DNA of 64,000 nucleotides from Rhizobium sp. SL42 (GTDB lineage: Bacteria; Pseudomonadota; Alphaproteobacteria; Rhizobiales; Rhizobiaceae): contig NZ_CP063398.1 in assembly GCF_021729845.1 (NCBI RefSeq), positions 434,001-498,000 on the forward strand, given 5' to 3'. How positions within the stretch are numbered: position 1 is the stretch's first letter; each line of letters opens with the position of its first letter. Positions 33,906-43,274 of the stretch are shown here, piece by piece. A program made the translations under genes and the position numbers. Under the pieces are notes generated by a model, which was not told the DNA's origin, made no database searches, and saw nothing but the letters and a program-made list of their open reading frames with translations.

Positions 33906-34556
33906 ATGAGCGACACCGAAACAACAGCCGGTCAACCCGCTGCAAAACGAAAACGCGGCAGGCCAAAAACCCATTCCGATACGGATCGGCGCTCGGACAT
34001 TATCGACACCGCGCGCAAGACATTTGTCGAACTCGGGTTTTCCGGCACGACGACGGACATCGTCGCCGCGCGATGCCGGATCTCCAAACAGACGCTTTAC
34101 CGTCTTTTTCCCTCCAAGTCGGATCTGTTTCTCGCTGTGATTGCCGCGCACCGGCAGATGATGCTTGATCTTCCGCGTCCCCCCGATGAAGACGATCCCG
34201 TCGATACCGTGCTCGAGAAGATCTTCATGATCGACATCGACGAAGAGGCTGAGAACGAGCGGCAGGCCGTCATCCATATCGTCATGCGCGAAGGCGCACA
34301 GTTTCCCGAGATCGCCGAAATCCTGCGGCGCGACGGCATTGACCGCTCACGACAGATTCTTGCAGATTGGCTGTCTCACGAGGCCAAACGCGGAAAGCTG
34401 GTGATCGAGGATCCGCTCGGCGGCGCCCGGATGCTGATGGACATGTTGTTTGGAGCGATGGGCCCGCGGCGGGAAGACTTCAACACCAGAGCGGACCGTC
34501 GGCGCCATCTTGAACGGTGTATTGCCCTTTTTGTTCGCGGAACACGGCCGACCTGA
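33906..34556 (+). CDS. TetR-family transcriptional regulator
   Basis: DNA-binding repressor of 216 residues from the ATG at 33906 (a TTG at 33879 is possible). A basic N-terminal tail with KRKRGRPKTH precedes the TetR domain: RSDIIDTARKTFVELGFSGTTTDIVAARCRISKQTLYRLFPSKSDLF (residues about 28-73, with the helix-turn-helix in its second half). The C-terminal ligand domain has no recognisable subfamily marks. The nucleotide cyclase 236 bp downstream reads the same way. No pump or enzyme gene is coupled to it, so the target is unknown. Confidence 0.85.
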   Translation: MSDTETTAGQPAAKRKRGRPKTHSDTDRRSDIIDTARKTFVELGFSGTTTDIVAARCRISKQTLYRLFPSKSDLFLAVIAAHRQMMLDLPRPPDEDDPVDTVLEKIFMIDIDEEAENERQAVIHIVMREGAQFPEIAEILRRDGIDRSRQILADWLSHEAKRGKLVIEDPLGGARMLMDMLFGAMGPRREDFNTRADRRRHLERCIALFVRGTRPT

Positions 34557-34791
34557 CGGACAACGGCAAAGCATTCGCCGATCAGGATACAGACAGGCTG
34601 GCGCCGCCCACCAGCATCGGCTGCAATTTTTTTGCGGTAAATGGCGCATTGCAATATCGCCACGGCATTCCACCGGTCGACCGGGCTGGAAGAAGCCCCC
34701 CTTCAACCCAATGCAATGGCCCGATGCAATGGCATGACGCGCCCATCTCCTGTAGAATAGCGAGACGAGCACACGCTCAGGGAGACGGGGC

Positions 34792-37008
34792 ATGGAGCGC
34801 CATCTCGCAGCCATTATGATTGCCGACGTCGTTGGTTACAGCCGCCTGAGCCAGGTCGACGAGGAAGGAACGCGTGTCCGCTTCCAAAAGGACATGGAGA
34901 CCATTTTCGAGCCCGAGATCGCCCGGCACAACGGACGGCTCGTTAAAACCATGGGCGACGGGCTGTTGGTGGAGTTTCACAGCGTGGTCGATGCGGCCCG
35001 TTGCGCAGTCGCCGTACAACAACAAAAGGCAAAACAGGAAGTACTGACGTCACCCGAACGCAGGCTCGATTTTCGCATCGGCATCAATCTCGGCGACATC
35101 ATCGTCGAAGGCACTGACATCCATGGCGACAGCGTCAACATGGCGGCCCGAATCCAGACATTGGCCGAACCGGGGGGCATCGCCCTTTCAGGATCGGCCT
35201 ACGATCAGATCAAGTCCAGACTGTCGGTCGGCTTCACCTCGCTCGGCGAGCGAAAGGTCAAGAACATCGCCGAGCCCATTCGCATCTACCGCGTCGTGCT
35301 TGATCCGACGGCTGCCGGAAAGACCGCCGAGGCCCGCAAACCGCTCCGTCTTCGTCCCCATCTGGCGACAGCCGCGTTTGTGATTGCGATCGCCATCGCG
35401 GGCCTATGGTGGCAACCTTGGACATACGTCCAGACGTCGCAACTGAGCGATCGCTTTGCCTATCCCCTGCCGGACAAACCTTCGGTTGCCGTTCTACCCT
35501 TCATCAATGTCAGCGGCGACAAGAACCATGACCACCTCGCCTACGGTCTGACGGACGATCTGATCACCGAACTGTCGCGCGTCTCCGGTCTGTTTGTTAT
35601 CGCACGTCATTCGGTTTTTGCGCTGACGACCACATCGGGCAAGGTCCAGGATGTCGCAGCCGAACTGGGCGTCCAATATGTGCTGGAAGGCACTTTGCAG
35701 CAGGCTGGCGCGAGATTGCGGATCAACGCCAAGCTAATCGACGCGGTGACCGGCCTATCGCTCTGGGCTGAACGATATGATCGTGAATATGCCGATATCT
35801 TCGCTGTCCAGGATGACGTGATCAGCAAGATCATTTCGGCTCTATCGGTCAAGCTGAGTGAGGGAGAGCGTCATCGGCTCGCACGCATCCCGACAGAGAA
35901 TCTCGAGGCCTATGATTACTATCTGAGGGCCGAACAGAAGGGCATCACTTATAGCGATGTCGAGACCTATCGCCAGACGCTCTCCTTCTACCAGAAAGCG
36001 ATCGACCTGGACCCGAAATTTGCCGACGCGCATGCCGGCATCGCTCGGGTGGCTGTCGATGTCTGGCGCAACGACTACAACTATCTCTGGTCCGCGGCGG
36101 TTGCGCGAAAAATTGCCTATGACGCCGCGGGCCAGGCATTGAAACTGGACCCCGACAATGCGCGAGCCCTTGCAGTGCTTGCGCTTCTGCAACTGGTCGC
36201 CGGTCGTAGCGCCGAGGCGACGGCATCCGCAACGCAGGCGGTGATCGCACAGCCAAGCGACGCCGAGGCATTCGGCAACCTGGCCTTGATTCTCGCGCAC
36301 ACGGAGCGGCATGACGAGGCGATCGACGAAATGGAAAAGGCCTTGCGGCTGGACCCGTCGCCATCACCCAGCTTTCAATTGCTGGCAGGCATCGTCTTCT
36401 ATACGGCCCACGATCTGGACAGAGCGATCCCCCTGATGGAAGCGGCACGAGATGCCTTGCCGAATGCCGAACCGGCACATGAATATCTGGCTGCGGCATA
36501 CATGGCCAATCATGACGAGCAACGTGGCACTGAGGCGGCCGCCCGACTGCTCGAGCTATTTCCCGACACCAACCTGACCTATTACAGCTATCTCTATGAC
36601 TATTGGCACGATGATGACCTTCAATATCACCTGGCGGGCCTTCGTGCGGCCGGCATTCCGGAATGGCCCTTTGGTTTTGAAGGACAGCCGTCAGACAGGC
36701 TTGGCGAGGCTGATATTCGCAAGCTGGTCACCGACAAGACCTGGATCGGCAAGCACAAGAACGGTACCGACTTCATTCAGCACTTCGACAAGGACGGCAA
36801 CACGGCGTATCGCACCGCCAACACGAGCATCACCGGCATTGCCGAGGTTCGCGATGGCAGACTGTGCGAAACCTTCGGTGGCTCGTTCCTTGATCGCATG
36901 GTCTGCGGATATGTCTACCGCACCGAACACCCAGACCTGTTACCCGCGAGGTATATTCATGTTACCCCGCAGGCATTGAAGTTCTTTTCAGTCGCCCCTG
37001 CGGCCTGA
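34792..37008 (+). CDS. Class III adenylate/guanylate cyclase with TPR domain
   Basis: Membrane-linked nucleotide cyclase of 738 residues. The catalytic domain (1-170) has metal Asp12 (IADVVGYSR) and Asp56 (KTMGDGLLVEF), plus the D-x-x-G-x-x-V-N-x-A-A-R motif (109-120), so it should be active. A single membrane helix lies at about 191-207. The part outside begins with the PSVAVLPFINVSGD segment usual in rhizobial cyclases, then TPR-like helices to about 620. The last ~95 residues form a small beta-rich domain (WIGKHKNGTDF...YRTANTSITG) with two Cys. A GGAGA site precedes the ATG. Rhizobia hold many such paralogues; the signal sensed is unknown. Confidence 0.9.
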   Translation: MERHLAAIMIADVVGYSRLSQVDEEGTRVRFQKDMETIFEPEIARHNGRLVKTMGDGLLVEFHSVVDAARCAVAVQQQKAKQEVLTSPERRLDFRIGINLGDIIVEGTDIHGDSVNMAARIQTLAEPGGIALSGSAYDQIKSRLSVGFTSLGERKVKNIAEPIRIYRVVLDPTAAGKTAEARKPLRLRPHLATAAFVIAIAIAGLWWQPWTYVQTSQLSDRFAYPLPDKPSVAVLPFINVSGDKNHDHLAYGLTDDLITELSRVSGLFVIARHSVFALTTTSGKVQDVAAELGVQYVLEGTLQQAGARLRINAKLIDAVTGLSLWAERYDREYADIFAVQDDVISKIISALSVKLSEGERHRLARIPTENLEAYDYYLRAEQKGITYSDVETYRQTLSFYQKAIDLDPKFADAHAGIARVAVDVWRNDYNYLWSAAVARKIAYDAAGQALKLDPDNARALAVLALLQLVAGRSAEATASATQAVIAQPSDAEAFGNLALILAHTERHDEAIDEMEKALRLDPSPSPSFQLLAGIVFYTAHDLDRAIPLMEAARDALPNAEPAHEYLAAAYMANHDEQRGTEAAARLLELFPDTNLTYYSYLYDYWHDDDLQYHLAGLRAAGIPEWPFGFEGQPSDRLGEADIRKLVTDKTWIGKHKNGTDFIQHFDKDGNTAYRTANTSITGIAEVRDGRLCETFGGSFLDRMVCGYVYRTEHPDLLPARYIHVTPQALKFFSVAPAA

Positions 37009-37027
37009 ACGAACGTGCTTGAGAAGA

Positions 37028-37546
37028 TCAGTTCGAACCACCCATGCGCCAATCCGTCTGCAACTTTTCTGAAACAAGGGTGTGCTGAACGTCCGCCCAA
37101 TGCTTCTGCGAATTGGCGAGCTTTGACGGGTTCTTCTCAAAGCCCTCGGCAGCCCCCGGATCATAGCTGATATAGAGCTTGCCCTCGATAATCCGCCAGG
37201 CTTTCGGGTCTATGTTGGTTGTCACTGTTCCCAGAGACACGCCGTCTGCGCAATAACCACCGTATTGTGGTGCGTATCTGGCCGGGTCCTTGATAAAAAG
37301 GGCCCTATTCTCGGCGCTGGCAAAATGCCAGGTCGCCCCGAGCCAGTGGTGAGAATAGGTCGCGGACCCTTCCACAGCCTGATTTTGGGTAAAATAGGCG
37401 ACCGGATCGAAACCCTTGATCGCGACATCACCAAAGTAACCCGTATTTACGACGTCTTCGGCGGCAATTGCCGGGGCAGCCAAGAGTAGAACCGCAGCGA
37501 CCCCGGTCGCCATTGCGAGGCAAACCGAGCGTGTTTTGCGTAACAT
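37028..37546 (-). CDS. Secreted YHS-domain protein
   Basis: Exported protein of 172 residues from the ATG at 37546, chosen because GGGAGG lies 5 bases upstream; an open frame to 37648 runs into the ankyrin gene. A Sec signal of about 27 residues ends AIAA. The YHS domain follows: IKGFDPVAYFTQNQAVEGSATYSHHWLGATWHFASAENRALFIKDPARYAPQYGGYCADGV in the native order. The family's conserved tail KWRIIEGKLYI-type block appears as KAWRIIEGKLYISYD. It lies 49 bp after the ankyrin gene, likely one operon. YHS proteins are often linked to metal handling; no specific role is proven. Confidence 0.82.
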   Translation of the reverse strand: MLRKTRSVCLAMATGVAAVLLLAAPAIAAEDVVNTGYFGDVAIKGFDPVAYFTQNQAVEGSATYSHHWLGATWHFASAENRALFIKDPARYAPQYGGYCADGVSLGTVTTNIDPKAWRIIEGKLYISYDPGAAEGFEKNPSKLANSQKHWADVQHTLVSEKLQTDWRMGGSN

Positions 37547-37595
37547 GCCATCCTCCCTGTTCGCGCCTCCGCTCAAGTCCTCATGCAGCAAGGCG

Positions 37596-38186
37596 CTATT
37601 TTCGCTTGATACACTCACCATAAAGCCATTCACCGACAACGGCCGCATCCTGACATCCAGCGCCCGCGTTCAGCAACAATTTGGCCACATCCCAATGCTC
37701 ACGCCAGCCCGCCTGACTAAGCGGCGTAATGCCGTTTCGTTCCTTGGCTTCAATGTCTGCATTGTTTGCCAGGAGAAATGCGACAACATCTCCATGGCCC
37801 TCTTCGGCCGCGGCGTGGAGCGGCGACATCCGGTAGAAATTGCGCGAATCGTTGATCGCGGCCCCTTTGGACACAAGCAGCATCACTACATCAAGTTTGC
37901 CTGCATAGGCCGCCGCATGCAGCGCAGTCAGACCACCCTTGTTGCGTGTTTCGATGTCGGCACCGTTCTCCAGAAGAAAAGCAGTCACATCCGCGTGCCC
38001 GGCAATTGCCGCCAATAGCAGCGGCGGTTCTCCGCTACTGTCGGGAGCCGCCAGATCACGATCCTGAGCCAGCATACCCTTTACAGCTTCCAGATCTCCG
38101 CTTTTGGCAGCATCGTGCAATGGCCCTGCCAAAGCCGTGGCGACCCAAAAAGTCGCGATATGGACAAAAATGTAAAAAAGCCTCAT
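37596..38186 (-). CDS. Secreted ankyrin-repeat protein
   Basis: Exported protein of 196 residues from the ATG at 38186, with GGAGGG 5-6 bases upstream. A signal peptide of about 20 residues ends ALA. Four to five ankyrin repeats fill residues 22-180, each with the G-x-T-(P/A)-L-H-x-A-A core, for example GGLTALHAAAYAGKLDVVMLLV and MSPLHAAAEEGHGDVVAFLL. Two late Cys (CQD, YGEC) may pair. It is first in a two-gene unit with the YHS protein. Periplasmic ankyrin proteins in other bacteria (AnkB, next to catalase) help oxidative-stress enzymes; no catalase is seen here. Confidence 0.82.
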   Translation of the reverse strand: MRLFYIFVHIATFWVATALAGPLHDAAKSGDLEAVKGMLAQDRDLAAPDSSGEPPLLLAAIAGHADVTAFLLENGADIETRNKGGLTALHAAAYAGKLDVVMLLVSKGAAINDSRNFYRMSPLHAAAEEGHGDVVAFLLANNADIEAKERNGITPLSQAGWREHWDVAKLLLNAGAGCQDAAVVGEWLYGECIKRK

Positions 38187-38456
38187 CGCGCCCTCCGATC
38201 TGTCATCAGTTCGACCAGTGCGGACGCGAAAGACCATACTCCATAACAGACGCCTCGACAATGACGAGAGCAACTGGATGGCATTGTGATCCGCACGACC
38301 GGACACCCCGCACAAGGTCTCCTGCGCCCGAGAACAGCCAACGACACCGCCCCATCAAACAGGCTGAGACGTCAACACCCTTGTTGTCGGCGATCTGGAC
38401 GCGGCGTATAGAATGACGTGGACAGTATCTTCAGCCAGGATTTGATCGACGTGACT

Positions 38457-39446
38457 ATGAAACCCTCCGACGCAAGCGCTCCCGGCGAACGCCTGAAGAT
38501 CGGCTTCGTTCTGGCTAGGTCCTTCACGCTTTCGGCCTTCTCGCTGTTTGTCGATACGCTTCGGCTTGCAAGCGATGAGTTTGACAGGTCTGGGCGGGTG
38601 CTCGCCGACTGGGAAGTTCTCGGCAGCACCAGACATTTGATCATGTCGAGTTGCGGCGTCAAAGTCGCGCCAACGTCCGACTTTGTCGACCCAAGCCAGT
38701 TCCACTACATCGTCGTGGTTGGCGGCCTGCTGAACAACGAGACGCCCATTGACCAGGAAACCGTGAGCTTCCTGAAGACGGCGGCGGCAAAAAACGTACG
38801 GCTGATCGGCGTCTGTACCGGTTCCTTCATTCTCGCCGAAATCGGGCTGATGAAACACCACCAGACATGCGTTAGCTGGCTGCACTATCAGGCATTTCGC
38901 GACCGGTTCCCCGACCATCAGGTTCGGTCCGACCGGATATTCAACCTAGACCGCACAAGAGGCTCCTGTGCCGGCGGTAGCAGTGCGGCCGATATGGCAG
39001 CATCAATTGTCCAGCGACATATCGGTCACGATGCGGCGCGCAACGCGCTTGAGGTGCTGCAGATCGAAAGAGCCCGGACGGCGCTTGAAATCCAGCCCCG
39101 CAGGCCGCTCGAGATTGCTTCGGAAGATGCGCGCATCCGGGCCGTCCTGATCATGATGGACCGGCACATCGAGGGCACGATAACGATACCGGAGCTGGCC
39201 CGCTCCGTCGGCCTGTCAAGAAGGCAGCTCGAACGGCTGTTCCTCAGCGAAACCAACAGCACACCGGCACTGGTCTATCGCAGAGTCCGGTTGGAACGGG
39301 CAAAGCAGGTGCTTCTGCAATCGAAAGCGCCGCTGATCGAAATCGCGCTCGACACAGGCTTTGAAAACGCCTCGCACTTTTCACGCGCCTTCAAGCAGAC
39401 CTTCGGCCAAACTCCGACGCAACTGCGCGCGTCGATGCCGGACTGA
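38457..39446 (+). CDS. GlxA-family AraC regulator (DJ-1/PfpI sensor domain)
   Basis: Transcription regulator of 329 residues from the ATG at 38457; a GTG at 38418 adds 13 unconserved residues and cannot be excluded. The N-terminal ~185 residues are a class I glutamine-amidotransferase-like domain (IGFVLARSFTLSAFSLFVDTLRLA, VGVCTGSFILAEIGL with the elbow Cys, and RGSCAGGSSAADM). The C-terminal ~100 residues hold the AraC helix-turn-helix pair (SVGLSRRQLERLF and ALDTGFENASHFSRAFKQTFGQTPTQLR). Relatives control choline, carnitine or betaine catabolism; no such genes are adjacent. Confidence 0.87.
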   Translation: MKPSDASAPGERLKIGFVLARSFTLSAFSLFVDTLRLASDEFDRSGRVLADWEVLGSTRHLIMSSCGVKVAPTSDFVDPSQFHYIVVVGGLLNNETPIDQETVSFLKTAAAKNVRLIGVCTGSFILAEIGLMKHHQTCVSWLHYQAFRDRFPDHQVRSDRIFNLDRTRGSCAGGSSAADMAASIVQRHIGHDAARNALEVLQIERARTALEIQPRRPLEIASEDARIRAVLIMMDRHIEGTITIPELARSVGLSRRQLERLFLSETNSTPALVYRRVRLERAKQVLLQSKAPLIEIALDTGFENASHFSRAFKQTFGQTPTQLRASMPD

Positions 39447-39563
39447 CCGCTGCGCTAAAGCGCAACCAACCGCAGTTGCGCATGGCACTGCGGTATTCAC
39501 GCTTCAGGACAGTACGGTGGATCGGTTCGATCTAACGTCTTCCCTCTTCGTCCACCGGTTACA

Positions 39564-40268
39564 TCAGATGGATTTCAGCTTCGTACGTTGTTCAAGCTTT
39601 TCCGCTGTCTCTTTCCGTTCGCTGTAGCGATCCGTCAGGTAGCCCGATATGTCACGCGTCAGGAGCGTGAACTTCATCAGTTCCTCGCAGACATCCACGA
39701 CGCGGTCGTAGTAGGACGACGGCTTCATTCGACCAGCTTCGTCGAATTCCTGATAGGCTTTGGCCACGGAGGACTGGTTCGGGATCGTGATCATCCGCAT
39801 CCAGCGACCAAGAATGCGCATCTGGTTCAACGCATTGAATGACTGCGATCCGCCGGACACCTGCATCAGAGCCAGTGTTTTGCCCTGTGTCGGTCGCACC
39901 GCGCCTATACTGAGCGGGATCCAGTCGATCTGCGTCTTCATGACACCCGTCATGGCGCCATGACGCTCCGGGCTGACCCAGACCTGTCCCTCCGACCAGC
40001 CCGACAATTGCCTAAGTTCCTCGACCTTGGGATGCGTAACGGGCGCACCGTCCGCCAGCGGCAGGTCATGCGGATCGTAGATCCGAACATCGGCACCGAG
40101 ATGTTCCAGCAGACGGCGAGCTTCATGCGCGAGAAGACGGCTGTAGGACAGCGATCGCAGCGAGCCGTAGAGGATCAGAATTCGCGGTTTGTGCGTCGAA
40201 TGTCCGTTCCGAAGGGCATCGCCGTCCGGCCGGTGAAGATGATCCATGGCGGCGGCAGGCAGATCAGA
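39564..40268 (-). CDS. arsH: Arsenical resistance protein ArsH, NADPH-FMN oxidoreductase
   Basis: Flavodoxin-like FMN enzyme of 234 residues that oxidises trivalent organoarsenicals. The FMN-binding P-loop [16 protein letters not shown] is at about 33-48, and the family's [24 protein letters not shown] and [33 protein letters not shown] are intact. The start is taken as TTG at 40268 ([16 protein letters not shown]), with AGGGA six bases upstream and overlapping the arsC stop; an ATG at 40244 is the alternative. Last gene of the ars operon. Confidence 0.9.
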   Translation of the reverse strand, partial: SDLPAAAMDHLHRPDGDALRNGHSTHKPRILILYGSLRSLSYSRLLAHEARRLLEHLGADVRIYDPHDLPLADGAPVTHPKVEELRQLSGWSEGQVWVSPERHGAMTGVMKTQIDWIPLSIGAVRPTQGKTLALMQVSGGSQSFNALNQMRILGRWMRMITIPNQSSVAKAYQEFDEAGRMKPSSYYDRVVDVCEELMKFTLLTRDISGYLTDRYSERKETAEKLEQRTKLKSI

Positions 40269-40689
40269 CAACACGCTTCCCTTTCTCGTCCAGCAACGGC
40301 GCGCCGTCCTCTTTTGAGAAGGGTCCCACGAAGGCATCTTCCGGCAGGATATCCAGGACGATCTCGGACGGTCGGCACAGTCTTGTGCCAAGCGGCGTCA
40401 CCACGAAAGGGCGGTTGATCAGGACTGGCTGACTGATCATCGCGTCGATCAGTTGGTCGTCGGTCAGCGCAGGATCATCCAGGCCAAGCGCCGCATAAGG
40501 CGTTCCCTTCTGACGGATCGCATCGCGGACAGTCAGTGCTGCGTCAGAGGTCAATTTGATCAGTTGCTCCCGCGATGGCGCCGCTTTCAGGTATTCGATC
40601 ACCTTGGGCTCGATACCGGCATGGCGGATCAGGGCCAGCGTGTTGCGCGAAGTCCCGCAATCGGGATTGTGATAGATGGTCACGTCCAT
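40264..40689 (-). CDS. arsC: Arsenate reductase, glutaredoxin-dependent type
   Basis: Enzyme of 141 residues that reduces arsenate to arsenite with glutathione/glutaredoxin. The active-site loop is [12 protein letters not shown] (catalytic Cys11). The arginines that hold the oxyanion, near [15 protein letters not shown] (93-106), are present, as in enterobacterial ArsC. Length and ends fit the family. It sits 2 bp after acr3 and overlaps arsH. This operon holds two mechanistically different arsenate reductases. Confidence 0.93.
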   Translation of the reverse strand: MDVTIYHNPDCGTSRNTLALIRHAGIEPKVIEYLKAAPSREQLIKLTSDAALTVRDAIRQKGTPYAALGLDDPALTDDQLIDAMISQPVLINRPFVVTPLGTRLCRPSEIVLDILPEDAFVGPFSKEDGAPLLDEKGKRVV

Positions 40690-40691
40690 GA

Positions 40692-41753
40692 TCAGGCTTT
40701 CCTGGTTGCTGCGGCATTGCGGGAGACGGCCGGCGCGCGTTCGTACCAGTCCTTGGAACGGTTCACGATCCACACGACCGAAAGCATGACCGGAACCTCG
40801 ATGAGCACGCCGACGACCGTTGCCAGCGCCGCACCGGAATTGAAACCGAACAGGCTGATGGCTGCCGCGACCGCGAGTTCGAAGAAGTTGGATGCACCGA
40901 TCAGGGCGGAAGGACCAGCCACGCAATGCTCCTCGCCCGACCAACGGTTGAGCAAATAGGCCAGACCCGAGTTGAAATAGACCTGAATGAGGATCGGGAC
41001 GGCGAGCAGCACAATGATGCCCGGCTGTTCGATAATTTGCTCGCCCTGAAATCCGAACAGCAGAACAAGCGTCGTCAGGAGGGCAATCAGTGAAAGAGGC
41101 TGGACGCGGGCCAGAAGGGCATCCAGCCGAACAGTAGATCCGTCAGACAGCATAGCCCTGCGAAGCATTTGGGAAATGATGACCGGGATCACGATGTAGA
41201 GTACGACCGACAGGATCAGCGTATCCCAGGGAACCGTGATGGCGGAAAGCCCCAACAGCAGTGCCACGATAGGCGCAAAGGCGACGATCATGATGGCATC
41301 ATTCAGAGCCACCTGGCTCAACGTGAAATGCGGTTCACCCTTGGTGAGGTTCGACCAGACGAAGACCATGGCGGTGCAGGGAGCCGCGGCAAGTATGATC
41401 AGGCCGGCAATGTAGGACTCGATCTGGGTCTCCGGCAGATACGGCCGGAACAGCCAGCCGATGAACAGCCACCCGAGCAACGCCATCGAGAAGGGCTTCA
41501 CGGCCCAGTTGATGAAAAGCGTGACGCCGATCCCGCGCCAGTATCGCCCGACATGGCCAAGCGCGGCGAAGTCGATCTTCAGCAGCATCGGGATGATCAT
41601 CAGCCAGATCAGGACGGCGACGGGAAGGTTGACCCTGGCAGCTTCCAAACCGCCTATTGCCTGAAATACGCCAGGAACTGCGTGACCAAGCCCGATGCCC
41701 ACGACGATGCAGAGAGCGACCCAAAGGCTCAGGTAGCGTTCGAACATGGACAT
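40692..41753 (-). CDS. acr3: Arsenite efflux transporter ACR3
   Basis: Ten-helix arsenite exporter of 353 residues from the ATG at 41753. The ACR3 signature is intact: MLLKIDFAALG near 58-68, FINWAVKPFSMALLGWLF near 80-97, and the catalytic-Cys segment IAGLIILAAAPCTAMVFVWSNLTKGEPHFTL at about 117-147, with the functional Cys in AAPCTAM. Later blocks include QVYFNSGLAYL and GPSALIGASNFFELAVAAAISLFG. The start follows the previous stop at once (TGAGATG). Confidence 0.94.
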   Translation of the reverse strand: MSMFERYLSLWVALCIVVGIGLGHAVPGVFQAIGGLEAARVNLPVAVLIWLMIIPMLLKIDFAALGHVGRYWRGIGVTLFINWAVKPFSMALLGWLFIGWLFRPYLPETQIESYIAGLIILAAAPCTAMVFVWSNLTKGEPHFTLSQVALNDAIMIVAFAPIVALLLGLSAITVPWDTLILSVVLYIVIPVIISQMLRRAMLSDGSTVRLDALLARVQPLSLIALLTTLVLLFGFQGEQIIEQPGIIVLLAVPILIQVYFNSGLAYLLNRWSGEEHCVAGPSALIGASNFFELAVAAAISLFGFNSGAALATVVGVLIEVPVMLSVVWIVNRSKDWYERAPAVSRNAAATRKA

Positions 41754-41754
41754 C

Positions 41755-42279
41755 TCATGCCACCTTTCCATCGGACAAGGTCGAGCCATCCATATCGCCG
41801 ATCTGCTTGAGCCGGCTTTCCAGTGCGAGCTTGTCGATCGATGCCAGCGGCAGGCTGATGAATGCCATGATGCGGTTCTTCAGGAAGCGGGCAGCCTGGG
41901 CAAAAGCCTGCTGCTTGTCGAAATCGGCGCCATCGACCGCCGCTGGATCCTCGACGCCCCAATGAGCCGTCATCGGGTGACCGATCCAGACCGGGCAGGC
42001 TTCGCCTGCTGCATTGTCGCAGACGGTGAAAATAAAATCGAACTCCGGCGCATGCGGGCCAGCAAACTCGTCCCAGCTCTTCGAACGGAAACCGTCGTTC
42101 TGATAGCCAAGTGCCGCGAGCGTCTTGAGGGCCAGCGGATGCACTTCCCCTTTTGGATGGCTTCCAGCCGAGAACGCCTTGAAGAGGCCCTTGCCTTCCG
42201 TGGTAAGGATGGATTCAGCCAGAATGGAGCGTGCAGAATTGCCCGTGCAAAGGAAGAGCACGTTGTAGACCTTGGTCAT
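41755..42279 (-). CDS. arsC: Arsenate reductase, thioredoxin-dependent (low-MW phosphatase) type
   Basis: Arsenate reductase of 174 residues built on the low-molecular-weight tyrosine phosphatase fold. The P-loop LCTGNSARSI begins at about residue 10 (catalytic Cys11). FTVCDNAAGEACPVW near 83-97 gives the second and third Cys of the disulfide cascade, and HWGVEDPA is the conserved Asp loop. The C-terminal extra ~35 residues after AFISLPL match a common variant. Second gene of the ars operon, 18 bp after arsR. Confidence 0.92.
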   Translation of the reverse strand: MTKVYNVLFLCTGNSARSILAESILTTEGKGLFKAFSAGSHPKGEVHPLALKTLAALGYQNDGFRSKSWDEFAGPHAPEFDFIFTVCDNAAGEACPVWIGHPMTAHWGVEDPAAVDGADFDKQQAFAQAARFLKNRIMAFISLPLASIDKLALESRLKQIGDMDGSTLSDGKVA

Positions 42280-42297
42280 GGCTTTTTCTCTCGATGT

Positions 42298-42660
42298 TCA
42301 GGTTGTGGAGCGTGCGGTCTCCGGTAGAGAACAGCACGGAGTCAGATCGGCGATGAGCGGCGCACAAAGGCTGGAATTCCCGCCGCAACAGTCTTGCAAA
42401 AGGTAGAGGATCAGGGAGCGGAACGTTTCCAGATCGGCGCGGTAGATGATCGACCGGCTTTGCCGCTCGCCGGTGATCAATCCGGAATTCGCCATGATCG
42501 AAAGATGCGCCGACATCGTGTTTTGCGGCACATTGGCCAGGCGCGCCAACTCGCCGGCGGCCACTCCGTCTGGCTCGCTGGCCACAAGCATGCGAAAGGT
42601 CTGCAGCCGCGTCGGCTGGGCGAGCGCGGACAGCGCCATGATCGTCTTACTCTCATCCAT
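42298..42660 (-). CDS. arsR: ArsR-family arsenic-responsive repressor
   Basis: Winged-helix repressor of 120 residues, first gene of the ars operon. The DNA-recognition helix is in NVPQNTMSAHLSIMANSGLI (44-63). Cys pairs for As(III) binding are in the C-terminal half (LLQDCCGGNSSLC, then TPCCSLPE), as in the group whose sensor cysteines lie near the end rather than in helix 3. An inverted repeat abuts the start codon, giving a simple autoregulatory layout. Confidence 0.92.
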   Translation of the reverse strand: MDESKTIMALSALAQPTRLQTFRMLVASEPDGVAAGELARLANVPQNTMSAHLSIMANSGLITGERQSRSIIYRADLETFRSLILYLLQDCCGGNSSLCAPLIADLTPCCSLPETARSTT

Positions 42661-42680
42661 ATATCCAGAATATTGGATAT
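42661..42680. promoter_or_regulatory. Candidate ArsR operator
   Basis: ATATCCAGAATATTGGATAT contains the arms ATATCCA and TGGATAT separated by 6 bases, immediately before the arsR start. AT-rich dyads of this size at this place are the usual ArsR binding sites. Confidence 0.65.
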
Positions 42681-42820
42681 TATGGCTTTGTCAATTGCCA
42701 TTCTGCCCTTGCAGCCCGTGTGAACCCACGGCACTGCCGAGAATAGAAGCTGGAGGAGACACCAGTCGGTATGAAACGACGTATCTCAGAATTTACTTAT
42801 AGATCCGAGGCGGTGCGAAC

Positions 42821-43144
42821 TTATGGCTGCTCGCCACAGTCACCGGCTTTGCAAAAACTGTTGTAGAGCGTGTTGACGATCTCGCGCGCAGGATCGCTCT
42901 CGATCCGATACCAGACCGTCTGCCCGTCCCGGCGTGCGGCAATGATCCTGTCGCGCCGCAGCAATGCCAGATGCTGAGACACGGTCGAATCGCGAATTTC
43001 GAGGAATTCCGCCAGTTGCCCGACCGAGTGCTCACCGTCCGCGAGACGGCACAATATCAGCAAACGGTAACGGTTGGACAGTGACTTGAGCAATTCGCTC
43101 GCAATCTCCGCCCCGGCTTTCATAGCTTCCGGATCAATCTTCAT
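42821..43144 (-). CDS. BigR/SqrR-type persulfide-responsive ArsR-family repressor
   Basis: Winged-helix regulator of 107 residues from the ATG at 43144 (a 128-residue frame upstream is less like the family). The helix-turn-helix is RDSTVSQHLALLRRDRII (51-68). Cys32 (LLILCRL) and Cys98 (LYNSFC) match the Cys pair that forms a di- to tetrasulfide link in SqrR and BigR when reactive sulfur is present; Cys103 is extra. No ribosome-binding site is seen, so the mRNA may be leaderless or weakly translated. SQR, a sulfur transferase and a DUF2892 protein nearby support a sulfide regulon. Confidence 0.85.
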   Translation of the reverse strand: MKIDPEAMKAGAEIASELLKSLSNRYRLLILCRLADGEHSVGQLAEFLEIRDSTVSQHLALLRRDRIIAARRDGQTVWYRIESDPAREIVNTLYNSFCKAGDCGEQP

Positions 43145-43147
43145 AGA

Positions 43148-43158
43148 TACGAATATAC
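43148..43158. promoter_or_regulatory. AT-rich half-site next to the bigR-like start
   Basis: TACGAATATAC lies 3 bp upstream of the repressor's ATG. It shares TACG and flanking AT with the better inverted repeats at 43275-43294, 45188-45201 and 51946-51955, so it may be an autoregulatory site. Confidence 0.35.
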
Positions 43159-43274
43159 AGACACGATCGCGGATTGCAAGTGACCCGGGGCCATGCATGC
43201 GCATCAAGATGCGGAGACAATCGATTGCGCCTCCAGCGGATAAAATGCCATTGAATTATTTTTCATTTAGCCGT

